A stretch of 43,973 nt of DNA from UBA5272 sp964393005. Its GTDB lineage: Bacteria; Patescibacteriota; Minisyncoccia; Phycocordibacterales; UBA5272. A program made the position numbers and the translations under genes. Below are positions 1 through 7,274 of the stretch, piece after piece. Positions within the stretch are counted from its first letter, which is position 1. Each line of letters opens with the position of its first letter. The stretch covers positions 1 to 43,973 of the forward strand of contig CAYMRR010000002.1 in the NCBI GenBank assembly GCA_964393005.1, in the 5' to 3' direction. The notes beneath the pieces are model-generated. The model ran no database searches. It saw only the letters and a list, made by a program, of their open reading frames with translations, and had not been told where the DNA came from.

Positions 1-45
1 GAGCTGTTTTATTAATTGAGTTAAACTCCCATTATTTTTTTACTA

Positions 46-54
46 TGATATAAT
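46..54 (+). promoter_or_regulatory. Extended -10 promoter of the pseudouridine synthase
   Basis: TGATATAAT, one copy of the extended -10 motif that recurs through the window. It ends 32 bases before the start codon at 87. No convincing -35 element is visible. Confidence 0.45.
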
Positions 55-86
55 ACCTTAAAATTACTTTTTTCGCAAATTTTTAT

Positions 87-911
87 ATGTTTAAAAAACC
101 CAAAATTAAAATACTATTTAAAAATAAGAATATAATAGTTATAAATAAGCCTGCTGGGATAATGTCTCATCCGGATGGTAGAAAAGAAGAGATTACTATA
201 TCAGACTGGTTAAAAAGCTATATACAAAAATCTGTTTTTAAAAGAAAGGGTAAAATAAAAAATTTACTCTCATCTGGCGAAGAAGGAAGAGAGGGAATAG
301 TGCATAGACTAGATACTGATACTACAGGTATTATGATATTAGCTTTAAATGCAGATTCTTTTTATTTTCTTAAAAAACAGTTTAGGCAATATAAAGCAAA
401 AAAAGCTTATAGAGCTATAGTGGTCGGTCATATAAAAGAAAATACAGGGATAATAGATGCTTCTATAGCTAGAAGCAAATCAGACTTTAGAAAAAAGAAT
501 ACTAAAGATTTTTTTACAAATGATGGTAAAGGTGATGTGCGAGGAAGAGAAAGAGAAGCTGTTACAAGATATAAAGTTTTGGCTAGATTAAGAAATTCTG
601 CCGGCAGAGCTTTTACTTATGTAGAATGTTATCCAGAAACAGGGAGGACTCACCAAATCCGTGTTCATTTAAAATCTATTAGACATCCTATTTTAGGAGA
701 TTCTCTTTATGGAGTAAAAGATATAGAAAGTGAAAAAATAGAAAAAGAATTTCAGACTAAAATAGAAAGACCAATGCTCCACGCTTATTCTCTAAAAATA
801 AAGATTTTAAATAATGAGAAAAGAGGAGAAGAGAAAGAGTTTCAAGTAAAAGAACCAAAAGATATGAATACTCTTTTAGGAGAATTGAAATACAAAGAGA
901 AAGTTGCTTAA
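87..911 (+). CDS. RluA-family RNA pseudouridine synthase
   Basis: Converts specific uridines in rRNA or tRNA to pseudouridine. The catalytic motif HRLDTDTTG is visible at residues 73-81, and Asp76 is the expected nucleophile (family consensus HRLDxxTSG). The N-terminus (KNKNIIVINKPAG) and the TGRTHQIRVHL motif near residue 190 are also typical. At 274 residues it matches catalytic-domain-only members; there is no N-terminal S4 domain, so it is closer to RluA than to RluC or RluD. The start at 87 is the first ATG after a good extended -10. The family is certain but the target uridine cannot be read from sequence. Confidence 0.9.
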   Translation: MFKKPKIKILFKNKNIIVINKPAGIMSHPDGRKEEITISDWLKSYIQKSVFKRKGKIKNLLSSGEEGREGIVHRLDTDTTGIMILALNADSFYFLKKQFRQYKAKKAYRAIVVGHIKENTGIIDASIARSKSDFRKKNTKDFFTNDGKGDVRGREREAVTRYKVLARLRNSAGRAFTYVECYPETGRTHQIRVHLKSIRHPILGDSLYGVKDIESEKIEKEFQTKIERPMLHAYSLKIKILNNEKRGEEKEFQVKEPKDMNTLLGELKYKEKVA

Positions 912-1073
912 AAGCTAATTTTATGTTAATATTTTGTCATTAAATAGAGATATTTAAGATAAAAAGTTGGAGTATAGATTCTTTTATTAGTAAATTTGTC
1001 AGTAATTATGTTTTGACAAAATAGAGTAGTTTCTCCCAAATTTTTGTAAAAAACTTTTTATATATATTAAAAT

Positions 1074-1514
1074 ATGAAAACAAATATCAAATTATCAAAA
1101 GTAGATATGGAAGAAAGAAAAGCTTTGGACTTTTCTACAGGAGACACCATAAGAGTTTGGAATAAACTGAAAGATAAAGATGGAAAAATCCGCCTCCAAG
1201 CTTTCGAAGGTTTAGTATTAGCTAGAAAGCATGGCACAGGTATTTCTGCTACTTTCACAGTTAGAAAAGTAACTTCAGGAGTAGGAGTAGAAAAAATATA
1301 TCCTCTCTATTCTTCAAATATCGACAAAATAGAGATTGTTAGAAAAAACAGAACCAGAAGAAGCAAGATCTATTATGTAAGAGATAAGGCTAAAAAAGAT
1401 ATAAGAAGAAGACTTAAAGCAGATACTAGACTTATAAGAAAAGATGGTATCACTACCACAGAATTAAAAGAAGAGCCGGAAATAGTGGAAGAAAATAAGC
1501 CACAAGAAGAGTAG
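1074..1514 (+). CDS. rplS: 50S ribosomal protein L19 (bL19)
   Basis: Large-subunit ribosomal protein near the subunit interface. The family core is clear: FSTGDTIRVWNKLKDKDGKIR, then FEGLVLARKHG and the RKVTSGVGVEKIYPLYSSNIDKIE segment. The 146-residue length exceeds the usual 115 or so because of an acidic C-terminal tail (about residues 120-146). Upstream (912-1073) lies a TTGACA at 1013-1018 without a convincingly spaced -10. The gene is monocistronic, closed by a strong hairpin terminator at 1522-1557. The usual partners rpsP, rimM and trmD are not adjacent. Confidence 0.95.
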   Translation: MKTNIKLSKVDMEERKALDFSTGDTIRVWNKLKDKDGKIRLQAFEGLVLARKHGTGISATFTVRKVTSGVGVEKIYPLYSSNIDKIEIVRKNRTRRSKIYYVRDKAKKDIRRRLKADTRLIRKDGITTTELKEEPEIVEENKPQEE

Positions 1515-1521
1515 AATAAAT

Positions 1522-1557
1522 AAATTAAAAATTCACCAAAAGGTGAATTTTTAATTT
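1522..1557 (+). terminator. Rho-independent terminator after rplS
   Basis: A 16-bp perfect stem (1522-1537 with 1542-1557) encloses an AAAA loop; the 3' arm is T-rich. It lies 8 bases after the rplS stop codon. Confidence 0.85.
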
Positions 1558-1574
1558 GTAGAAAAAGTATTTTT

Positions 1575-1583
1575 TGTTATACT
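1575..1583 (+). promoter_or_regulatory. Promoter of tRNA-Leu
   Basis: Extended -10 TGTTATACT, with a possible -35 TTGTAG at 1556-1561 (16-bp spacer). It ends 16 bases before the mature tRNA 5' end. Confidence 0.5.
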
Positions 1584-1599
1584 TAAAAATGTTTGAAAT

Positions 1600-1683
1600 G
1601 CCCGGGTGGCGAAATTGGTAGACGCACTACCTTGAGGTGGTAGCGAGAATTATCTCATGCTGGTTCAAGTCCAGTCTCGGGCA
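1600..1683 (+). tRNA. tRNA-Leu (anticodon GAG)
   Basis: A class II tRNA with a complete cloverleaf. The acceptor stem pairs 1600-1606 with 1676-1682 (one G-U). The anticodon stem CTACC/GGTAG encloses loop TTGAGGT, giving anticodon GAG for CUC/CUU leucine codons. The long variable arm and the GGTTCAAGTCC T-arm are typical. The discriminator is A, as expected for leucine. The 3' CCA is not encoded (ACAA follows), so it must be added after transcription. Confidence 0.95.
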
Positions 1684-1726
1684 CAAAAGAAGCTTACTAT
1701 TTTGTATAGCTTTTTTTAGTTATTTT

Positions 1727-1735
1727 TGTTAAAAT
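1727..1735 (+). promoter_or_regulatory. Possible promoter of tRNA-His
   Basis: TGTTAAAAT, a weaker version of the recurring extended -10, lies 35 bases before tRNA-His. The same string followed by AGAGT occurs again before argS (9532-9545). Confidence 0.3.
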
Positions 1736-1771
1736 AGAGTCCTAGCAGCTTTATTGCTAGGGAATTGTATG

Positions 1772-1843
1772 GTGCCTATGGTGTAATGGTTAGCACTAGG
1801 GTTTGTGGAGCCCTCAGTTCCGGTTCAAATCCGGATAGGCACA
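1772..1843 (+). tRNA. tRNA-His (anticodon GTG)
   Basis: A complete cloverleaf. Acceptor stem 1772-1778 pairs with 1836-1842; the D stem is GTGT/GCAC; the anticodon stem AGGGT/GCCCT encloses loop TTGTGGA, giving GTG; the T stem TCCGG/CCGGA encloses TTCAAAT. Base -1 (1771) is G, as needed for histidyl-tRNA synthetase recognition. The discriminator (1843) is A, not the usual bacterial C. CCA is encoded at 1844-1846, unlike in the neighbouring tRNA-Leu. A strong terminator follows at once. Confidence 0.95.
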
Positions 1844-1849
1844 CCAAAT

Positions 1850-1881
1850 AAAAAGACGAGCAGATTTTTGCTCGTCTTTTT
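1850..1881. terminator. Bidirectional terminator between tRNA-His and tmk
   Basis: A 13-bp stem (1850-1862 with 1869-1881) has T-runs on both strands. It serves tRNA-His on the plus strand and tmk on the minus strand, which converge here. Confidence 0.85.
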
Positions 1882-1892
1882 CTATTTTTGTT

Positions 1893-2573
1893 TTAAAGTT
1901 TCAATATGTTTAATATTTCGACTAAAATTTCTTCTGGAGATCTTTGCTCTTCTAGCATATCGTCCCAGCAATCAATCTGATACCAACCATACTTTTCTAC
2001 ACACCAAAGACCTGACTCAATACTATTTTCTAAATAGTTAAAATCATCTTCTCCGGCATCCATTTTTACATTCTGATCTTTTAATCTTTGTTTTTCTTTA
2101 TTCCTCATGGATACTTCTAAAGGAAGGTGTAAAAATATTATAATATCTGGCTTAGGTAGCTCATAAATATTATATTCAAGATTTGATAAAAAAGAAATAA
2201 GTTCCTCTCTTTCTTTTTTGCCAGAAATTTTACCACCTTGATGAATAAAGTTTGAAGATACATATCTGTCAAAAATTAAAAAATCATTTTCTTTAATCAT
2301 TTTTTTTATTTCTCCTTTTGAAGCTGCTCTATCCATAACATAGAGTAAAGAAGCTATTTTAGGTTTTTCAGAAATAAAATCATAAAATTCTTTTCTCTCA
2401 GATTTTAAAACTTCGCCGCAAAGCTTACCTCCCAAAGTTTCTCCATATCTCGGAAAAGAAAGGCTGGCTACTTTATACTTTTTTTTAAGTAAATACTCTT
2501 TAAGAAGTCTTGTAATAGTAGCTTTTCCGGCTCCATCTGAGCCCTCTATTGAAATGGTTATATTTTTATTCAT
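1893..2573 (-). CDS. tmk: Thymidylate kinase (dTMP kinase)
   Basis: Phosphorylates dTMP to dTDP for DNA synthesis. The P-loop EGSDGAGKAT lies at residues 10-19 and the substrate-binding motif FDRYVSSN near residue 100; 226 residues is slightly long for the family. The residue after the P-loop lysine is Ala18 rather than the usual Ser/Thr, with Thr19 next. It lies 100 bp from, and divergent to, thyA, the enzyme that makes its substrate, so the two form a small dTTP supply unit. It shares a bidirectional terminator with tRNA-His. Confidence 0.9.
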   Translation of the reverse strand: MNKNITISIEGSDGAGKATITRLLKEYLLKKKYKVASLSFPRYGETLGGKLCGEVLKSERKEFYDFISEKPKIASLLYVMDRAASKGEIKKMIKENDFLIFDRYVSSNFIHQGGKISGKKEREELISFLSNLEYNIYELPKPDIIIFLHLPLEVSMRNKEKQRLKDQNVKMDAGEDDFNYLENSIESGLWCVEKYGWYQIDCWDDMLEEQRSPEEILVEILNILKL

Positions 2574-2645
2574 ATTGTAAAAATTTAGTTTTAAACAACA
2601 TTGTTCTATGTTTAGAATACTCTAAAAATTATTAAAAATCAACTT

Positions 2646-2674
2646 TTGCATAAGCTTTAGATAAGTGATATATT
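2646..2674 (+). promoter_or_regulatory. thyA promoter
   Basis: -35 TTGCAT (2646-2651), 17-bp spacer, -10 TATATT (2669-2674) with the upstream TG of an extended -10. Transcription would start near 2681. Confidence 0.6.
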
Positions 2675-2719
2675 GGGCCTAGAATTCACTAAATGTTTAA
2701 CGTTCTTAATTTTATTAAT

Positions 2720-3655
2720 ATGAAAAAAAAATCTTTACAAGAAAGATGGGGGTGGGAGTATCCTTATCTTAGCGCTATGCAAGAGTGCTTAAAAAATGGT
2801 AACAGAAGAGAAACTCGTAACGGTGTAACTTATGCAAAATTTGTTCGAGAAATGAGATTTGATCTCAAGAAAGGGTTTCCTTTACTTACTACAAAAGAAG
2901 TAAATTTTAAGCTCATAGTAGCAGAACTCCTTTGGTTTTTAGAAGGCGGAAGAAAGCCTAATAAAGAAAGAGGGGAAGTGTATGGTCGAATGTCCTTAAA
3001 AAGACTCGAGGAAATTTATGGCAAACCTATTAAACAGATGTGGGTAGGGGATGCTGAAAATTTTAAAAAAAGAGGAAAGGCACAGTTTGAGGGAGATTGT
3101 GGGCGGATTTATGGTTCACAATGGACTGGCTGGGTAGGCCCTGATGGACAAGTAATAAATCAAATAGATGATCTTATAGAAAAAATAAGGTCAGACTATA
3201 CTGGTAGATATGCAAGAGTTACAGCTTGGAATCCAGGAGAGATTTCTCAAATGTCTCTGCCTGCTTGCCATACTGATTTTCAATGCTTTGTAAGAAAAGA
3301 TGAGGAGGGGATAGGGCATCTTTCTCTTCATATGAATCAAAGAAGTTGCGACATGTTTCTTGGGGTGCCTTTCAATATTGCAAGCTATGCTTTGCTTACC
3401 CAAATGCTAGCCCAAGTTTTAGATATGGAAGTCGATGAGTTTATTGCCACTCTCAATGACTACCATCTTTACGAAGATCATCTTCAAGCTGTCGAAGAAC
3501 AACTCAAAAGAGTTCCTAGTAGCGAAATTCCACAAGTCTGGATTAATCCAGAAGTAAAAGATATTAATTCTTTTACTATGGAAGATTTTGAAATCTTAAA
3601 TTATTACCCTTTAAGTAAGATTAGGGCTGAGGTACTTACAAAAAATGTTAAGTAA
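2720..3655 (+). CDS. thyA: Thymidylate synthase
   Basis: Methylates dUMP to dTMP using methylene-tetrahydrofolate. Diagnostic segments are RFDLKKGFPLLTTKEV, LPACH with the nucleophilic Cys at residue 183, QRSCDMFLGVPFNIASYALL and DYHLYEDH. I chose the ATG at 2720 (311 residues), where the sequence MKKKSLQERWGWE begins. An in-frame ATG at 2693 would add nine residues but leave only about a 12-base leader from the predicted transcription start. It follows a good promoter and ends at a GC-rich terminator. The head-to-head neighbour is tmk. Folate-dependent ThyA rather than flavin-dependent ThyX is unambiguous. Confidence 0.95.
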   Translation: MKKKSLQERWGWEYPYLSAMQECLKNGNRRETRNGVTYAKFVREMRFDLKKGFPLLTTKEVNFKLIVAELLWFLEGGRKPNKERGEVYGRMSLKRLEEIYGKPIKQMWVGDAENFKKRGKAQFEGDCGRIYGSQWTGWVGPDGQVINQIDDLIEKIRSDYTGRYARVTAWNPGEISQMSLPACHTDFQCFVRKDEEGIGHLSLHMNQRSCDMFLGVPFNIASYALLTQMLAQVLDMEVDEFIATLNDYHLYEDHLQAVEEQLKRVPSSEIPQVWINPEVKDINSFTMEDFEILNYYPLSKIRAEVLTKNVK

Positions 3656-3668
3656 TAAAAATTAATTA

Positions 3669-3700
3669 AAAAAGCCGCCGAAATCAATCGGCGGTTTTTT
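3669..3700. terminator. Bidirectional terminator between thyA and the convergent minus-strand gene
   Basis: A GC-rich stem (3669-3681 with 3688-3700) is flanked by A-run and T-run arms, so it can stop transcription from both directions. Confidence 0.85.
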
Positions 3701-3716
3701 GGAACTCGTCTAAACT

Positions 3717-3860
3717 TTATTTAATAAGTCTTATGCAAGTTCCGATCTTTTGTTTTTTACGGCATCCTGAGCCGTTCAAGTTTGTACTTGGACACTCCTT
3801 ACCCACATAAGGGCAAGTGGTTATTTCACTCTTCACTCTGACACTAGAACTTTTTTCCAT
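3717..3860 (-). CDS. Possible 47-residue four-cysteine protein (hypothetical)
   Basis: Reading the minus strand from ATG 3860-3858 gives 47 codons ending in TAA. Four cysteines (residues 16, 23, 33, 42) are spaced C-x6-C-x9-C-x8-C, with a basic C-terminus. There is no signal peptide or membrane segment; metal binding is plausible but unproven. In favour of a real gene are an upstream extended -10 (TGATATAAT at 3919-3911), a terminator shared with thyA, and visibly higher GC than the flanks. Against coding, the segment contains several short inverted repeats (for example CAAGT/ACTTG and CGGC/GCCG), so a structured RNA is a serious alternative. I recognise no family. Confidence 0.45.
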   Translation of the reverse strand: MEKSSSVRVKSEITTCPYVGKECPSTNLNGSGCRKKQKIGTCIRLIK

Positions 3861-3910
3861 AAACACTGTTTTAAATTAATTTATTATTTAACAAACGAAC
3901 AATATTATCA

Positions 3911-3943
3911 ATTATATCATAACATATATTATAAAAAAAGCAA
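3911..3943 (-). promoter_or_regulatory. Minus-strand promoter of the four-cysteine gene
   Basis: On the minus strand TTGCTT (3943-3938) is followed after 16 bp by TATGAT (3921-3916), which overlaps the extended -10 TGATATAAT (3919-3911). The same TATGATATA overlap occurs in the strong promoter at 39243-39275. Confidence 0.5.
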
Positions 3944-3963
3944 GCTTTTTGGCATAGCTTTTT
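3933..3963 (-). terminator. Weak terminator after the histidine phosphatase
   Basis: On the minus strand AAAAAGC (3963-3957) can pair with GCTTTTT (3941-3935) across a 15-base loop, ending in a T-run. The stem is short and mostly A-T. Confidence 0.35.
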
Positions 3964-3968
3964 AAGCC

Positions 3969-4709
3969 TTATATACTAAGCTTTTCTTGTCCATCTCTTA
4001 TATAGTCATTATAGGCGAGAATTTCCCAAGGAGAATATCTATCTAAATGAGACTGCTTTCTTTCTTCAAAAAAAATAGAATCTCGCAGCTCTTTAAAAGG
4101 TTTAATCCATTTTTTATAGGGTGAGTATTTTACCATGGTTAAGGCAGCATTGTCGGCAGGGTTGTACATATTCATTTGTATATGGTCTTTTACTGTTAAT
4201 TTTTCCCCGTAAAGTAAAGTAGATAAAAACATTTTTAAAAATATTCCATGGGTAAAGCAAGCATTATATTTTTTACCGTTTTTAATTAAATATTTTTGAG
4301 CTTTAAGAGCTCTGTCTTTTAAATCTTGAAAATTTTCCTCATCATAAAGTCTTAGATCTGGGTCATGAATGCTTTTATCCATAGTATCTATAAAGGATTT
4401 AGCTACAGGATCATCATATTGCTTTCCTACTATTATGGTAGGATTTTTTCTTTCAGCTATAAGATCTGTGATTATATAGTTTTCTTTATTTATATTTAAG
4501 TGTTTATTTACTATGTCTGCTGTCTCTATAGTTCTTTCATAAGGAGAAACAAAAAATCTCTTAATTTTAAAATGTTTTAGTCTTTTACCTAAATTGTCTA
4601 CTTCTTTTTTTCCTTTTTCAGAAAGAAAACCTTTTTCATCTTGTCTTACTTTTTTAACATTTAAAAGGGTTTCTCCGTGTCTAATTAAGTAAAAATATTT
4701 TACAAACAT
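3969..4709 (-). CDS. Histidine phosphatase superfamily protein (phosphoglycerate mutase-like)
   Basis: A phosphoryl-transfer enzyme of the RHG superfamily. LIRHGET places the phospho-accepting His at residue 11; Arg59 in SPYERTIETAD, a Glu in LIAERKNP (about 86) and His154 in CFTHGIF complete the active site. The 246-residue length is closer to cofactor-dependent mutases and SixA/PhoE-type phosphatases than to cofactor-independent mutase. Substrate cannot be deduced and glycolytic mutase is only one option. A second RHG domain occurs in this window inside the isoleucyl-tRNA synthetase. Confidence 0.8.
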   Translation of the reverse strand: MFVKYFYLIRHGETLLNVKKVRQDEKGFLSEKGKKEVDNLGKRLKHFKIKRFFVSPYERTIETADIVNKHLNINKENYIITDLIAERKNPTIIVGKQYDDPVAKSFIDTMDKSIHDPDLRLYDEENFQDLKDRALKAQKYLIKNGKKYNACFTHGIFLKMFLSTLLYGEKLTVKDHIQMNMYNPADNAALTMVKYSPYKKWIKPFKELRDSIFFEERKQSHLDRYSPWEILAYNDYIRDGQEKLSI

Positions 4710-4830
4710 AAAATTTTTATTTTCTTACACATATTAACATAAAATAAGAATAAATTATCCACATAATTAGTTTTTTTAGCCTTATATAGTAAATAATCTG
4801 GGTTATAATAAAAGAGTAATTTAAAATATT

Positions 4831-6036
4831 ATGACTATACAGAACATTGAAGATGTAATGGAGCGTATAATGAGCTTAAATAGGAATTTAACCGAAGAGT
4901 CTCTTAGGACTTTACTTTCAGCTAGTGGTTGGGATAGAGAAGATATTGCTGAAGGTATTCGTATTTTTAGGGCTACTAACAAAAATACTGTGGTAGTAGA
5001 TCCTGCTCCAGCTAGTAGATTCTTTGATCCTGTTTTAGAAAAGAAAGAAGAAAAGATAGAGGAAGAAAAGCCAGAAGAAGAAACTTATTCCTTTAACCTT
5101 AAAAAGAAAGAAGAAGAAAATTCAGCTCCATCTCTAATAGATGATGGACCTTTAGACTCAAGCGGGGCTAAAGATTTAAATGAGGATAGCTTTATTGGTG
5201 GAGCTTCAGATATTTCTGTAGCCACAAATAGAGAAACAAAAGAAAATAAAGAAAAAGTTGAGCAAAATATTTCTGTAAAAGAAGAAATAAGAGAAAAAGA
5301 AATAAAAACTAAAAAAGAAAATAATAAAAAAGGTAGAGCTGGCAGAATAGTATTTTTATTAATTTTGTTAATATTACTCGGGCTTGTAGCAGCTTACTTA
5401 TCTGTTCCAGGATTTACCAAATGGGTAGATGTGAATATTTTAAAACAAACTCAAACTATAAAAGAAGAAGGTCTAGAAGTAGGAAATCAAGATCAAGATT
5501 TGGTGGTAGATAATCAAGATTATAATTATGAAGCTAACTCTGAAGATCAAAATTATATCCCAGAAAATTTTAGTGAAAATGAAATAGAAAGTTTAGATCC
5601 AATGACAGACAATCAGAGCACCCATTACAATCCTGAGGTAAATCTTCCTCCAATAGAGCCTACTATTCCACCTAGCTATACAATAAATACTGAAGAGATT
5701 AACAGACTAAGAGAAGAGCTTGATCAATTAAGGCGAGATTTGGCAGCTTATAAAAATACTCCTACAGGTACTTCTAATACAATAGTAAAGTATGTTTCTC
5801 AACCTGGTCCAGCTGGAAGAGAAGGTAGAGGTATTGTATCTGTAGCAGCTACAAGCTCTGGATTTATTATAGATTTTACAGATAATACAAAAGAGTTTAT
5901 CCCTTATAGTACTTCTACTATGATGGAAATTTTAAATACAGAGCAAGTCTGTTTTAGAGATTTAGATACCAATGTGGCTAGTAGTTCTGATATTTGTATA
6001 GATAAAGAAGAAGTTTTAAAACTTTTAAATAAATAA
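4831..6036 (+). CDS. Single-pass membrane protein with N-terminal UBA-like domain, coiled coil and short collagen-like linker (hypothetical)
   Basis: Domain order: a compact three-helix segment at residues 1-50 (LTEESLRTLLSASGW then DREDIAEGIRIF), whose pattern resembles UBA/CUE or CPR-typical N-terminal domains; an acidic/lysine-rich disordered stretch (60-168); one membrane helix (172-194); an Asp/Asn/Gln-rich extracytoplasmic linker; a coiled coil (about 288-309); a GPAGREGRG collagen-like turn (about 326-335); and a small C-terminal beta-rich domain. The N-terminus should lie in the cytoplasm and the C-terminus outside. Similar architectures recur in Parcubacteria without known function. 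A terminator follows. Confidence 0.7.
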   Translation: MTIQNIEDVMERIMSLNRNLTEESLRTLLSASGWDREDIAEGIRIFRATNKNTVVVDPAPASRFFDPVLEKKEEKIEEEKPEEETYSFNLKKKEEENSAPSLIDDGPLDSSGAKDLNEDSFIGGASDISVATNRETKENKEKVEQNISVKEEIREKEIKTKKENNKKGRAGRIVFLLILLILLGLVAAYLSVPGFTKWVDVNILKQTQTIKEEGLEVGNQDQDLVVDNQDYNYEANSEDQNYIPENFSENEIESLDPMTDNQSTHYNPEVNLPPIEPTIPPSYTINTEEINRLREELDQLRRDLAAYKNTPTGTSNTIVKYVSQPGPAGREGRGIVSVAATSSGFIIDFTDNTKEFIPYSTSTMMEILNTEQVCFRDLDTNVASSSDICIDKEEVLKLLNK

Positions 6037-6049
6037 TCTAAATAATCAG

Positions 6050-6080
6050 TAAAATCTCCTAAATAATTTAGGAGATTTTA
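6050..6080 (+). terminator. Terminator after the 4831 gene
   Basis: Inverted repeat TAAAATCTCCTAA / TTAGGAGATTTTA with an AT-rich loop, 14 bases after the stop codon. Confidence 0.75.
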
Positions 6081-6083
6081 GTA

Positions 6084-6092
6084 TGTTATAAT
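6084..6092 (+). promoter_or_regulatory. Extended -10 promoter of the SIMPL gene
   Basis: TGTTATAAT starts four bases after the preceding terminator and ends 42 bases before the ATG at 6135. Confidence 0.5.
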
Positions 6093-6134
6093 CAATATAT
6101 TATTAAATATTAAAATAAATACTAAATAACTATT

Positions 6135-6959
6135 ATGGAAAATCATCAAGAAAATTTTCATCATTTACATAAAAATAAAAAATTTTTCTTATATAAAATA
6201 CTTTTTAAATTTTTAGGAGCTTTAGTTTTCTTATTAGCTATTGGAATAATTATTACTAGCTCTGTAAAAATCTATACAGAAAAAATGAATCCAAATACTA
6301 TAGTCATTAGCGGTACAGCTAAAATGGATGTAGTACCAGATATTTCTACTATTAATTTTACAATAAGAGAGTCTAGAGTAGACGATAATACCAAAGCCTT
6401 GCAAGCCGATATAGCAGAAAAAGCTGAAGCAGTTTTCAGTAAGTTAAAAGATTTGGGTATAGAAAAAGCAAATATTAAAACTTCAGATTATTCTGTATTT
6501 CCTAAATATAGCTATAGAGATTGTAGCGGATATAGCACAGCTTGCGAATCTAGTTATGTTTCTGGATATGAAGCTTCAGAAAGTGTAAAAATTAAAATAA
6601 AAGATACAGAAAAGGTGAGTGAGGTATTAGACATCTTAGCAGAAGAAAAAATTACAGAAGTATATGGTCCTAATTTTGAAGTAGACAATATAGAAAAGTT
6701 GAGAGACGAGGTAAGAAATTTGGCTATACAAGATGCTAGAGAAAAAGCAAAAGTTTTAGCAAATTCTTTAGGAGTAAAAATTGATAAAATAGTATCTTTT
6801 TCAGATAGTGGATCTAGTTACGCTCCTCAATTATACAATACTAATAGAGTAATGTTAGAGTATGCTTCTTTTGATTCAGCTAAAGAAGGAGCTGTAATAG
6901 CAGAGGGTGAGCAAGAAGTAGTTTCTAATGTTTCTATTACTTTTCAAATAAGAAATTAG
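6135..6959 (+). CDS. SIMPL domain (DUF541) membrane-anchored protein
   Basis: The start of the SIMPL domain is visible after the membrane helix (VISGTAKMDVVPDISTINFTIRE), as is the C-terminal segment with DAREKAKVLANSLGVKIDKIVSFSD. A single N-terminal helix (residues 22-44) places the domain outside the cytoplasmic membrane. The family includes BP26/OMP28 and the periplasmic stress protein YggE; its biochemical role is unsettled. A Cys/Tyr-rich loop (about residues 115-140: YRDCSGYSTACESSYVSGYE) may carry a disulfide. It is monocistronic, and the next promoter lies immediately downstream. Confidence 0.8.
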   Translation: MENHQENFHHLHKNKKFFLYKILFKFLGALVFLLAIGIIITSSVKIYTEKMNPNTIVISGTAKMDVVPDISTINFTIRESRVDDNTKALQADIAEKAEAVFSKLKDLGIEKANIKTSDYSVFPKYSYRDCSGYSTACESSYVSGYEASESVKIKIKDTEKVSEVLDILAEEKITEVYGPNFEVDNIEKLRDEVRNLAIQDAREKAKVLANSLGVKIDKIVSFSDSGSSYAPQLYNTNRVMLEYASFDSAKEGAVIAEGEQEVVSNVSITFQIRN

Positions 6960-6961
6960 AT

Positions 6962-6989
6962 TTGACTTTTTTCTTAAATAGAGTATTAT
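6962..6989 (+). promoter_or_regulatory. Promoter of the secE-nusG operon
   Basis: -35 TTGACT (6962-6967), 16-bp spacer, -10 TATTAT (6984-6989). It begins just after the preceding stop codon and predicts a transcript start near 6996-7000. Confidence 0.6.
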
Positions 6990-6999
6990 GTATATATAA

Positions 7000-7029
7000 T
7001 TTTTAAAGCGCCAAAAGGCGTTTTAAAAA
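7000..7029 (+). other. Leader hairpin at the 5' end of the secE-nusG transcript
   Basis: A 13-bp stem (7000-7012 with 7017-7029, one G-T) has an AAAA loop and lies exactly where transcription is predicted to start. No T-run follows, so it is not an ordinary terminator; it may protect the 5' end of the mRNA. Confidence 0.5.
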
Positions 7030-7072
7030 TGGAGATTTAGTGCTAGACTATTATTAACAGTAAGTTAAATTT

Positions 7073-7255
7073 ATGAACAATATAATCAATTATTTAAAAT
7101 CTGTATTAGCTGAATTAAAAAATGTTTTTTGGCCTTCAAAGAAAATTACAATTAATCATACTATTATGGTGGTAGTAATTTCTCTCTTTGTTGCTGTTTT
7201 ATTTTTTGGTTTAGATACTATATTTTTACGGATTTTAGGAAGCTTTATTAACTAA
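7073..7255 (+). CDS. secE: Preprotein translocase subunit SecE
   Basis: Small single-helix subunit that clamps SecY in the SecYEG channel. The 60-residue form has the amphipathic N-terminal helix LKSVLAELKNVFWPS (the ELKxVxWPS signature), then one membrane helix (about 29-55). Position directly upstream of nusG (19-bp gap) and then rplK is the conserved bacterial order. Confidence 0.95.
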   Translation: MNNIINYLKSVLAELKNVFWPSKKITINHTIMVVVISLFVAVLFFGLDTIFLRILGSFIN

Positions 7256-7274
7256 TTAAATAAAATCAATCTAT

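Noticed and set aside
1805..2041. Plus-strand reading frame starting inside tRNA-His and running over tmk
   Set aside because: It is antisense to a conserved kinase and overlaps a tRNA and a terminator.
3191..3403. Minus-strand frame inside thyA, and similar antisense frames in ftsH, ileS, nusG and rplY
   Set aside because: They are shadows of conserved coding sequence on the other strand, with biased low-complexity composition.
4755..4763. Exact DnaA box TTATCCACA between the phosphatase and the 4831 gene, hinting at an origin
   Set aside because: It is a single box without neighbours, AT-rich repeats beyond background, or dnaA/dnaN genes; a chance match is likely.
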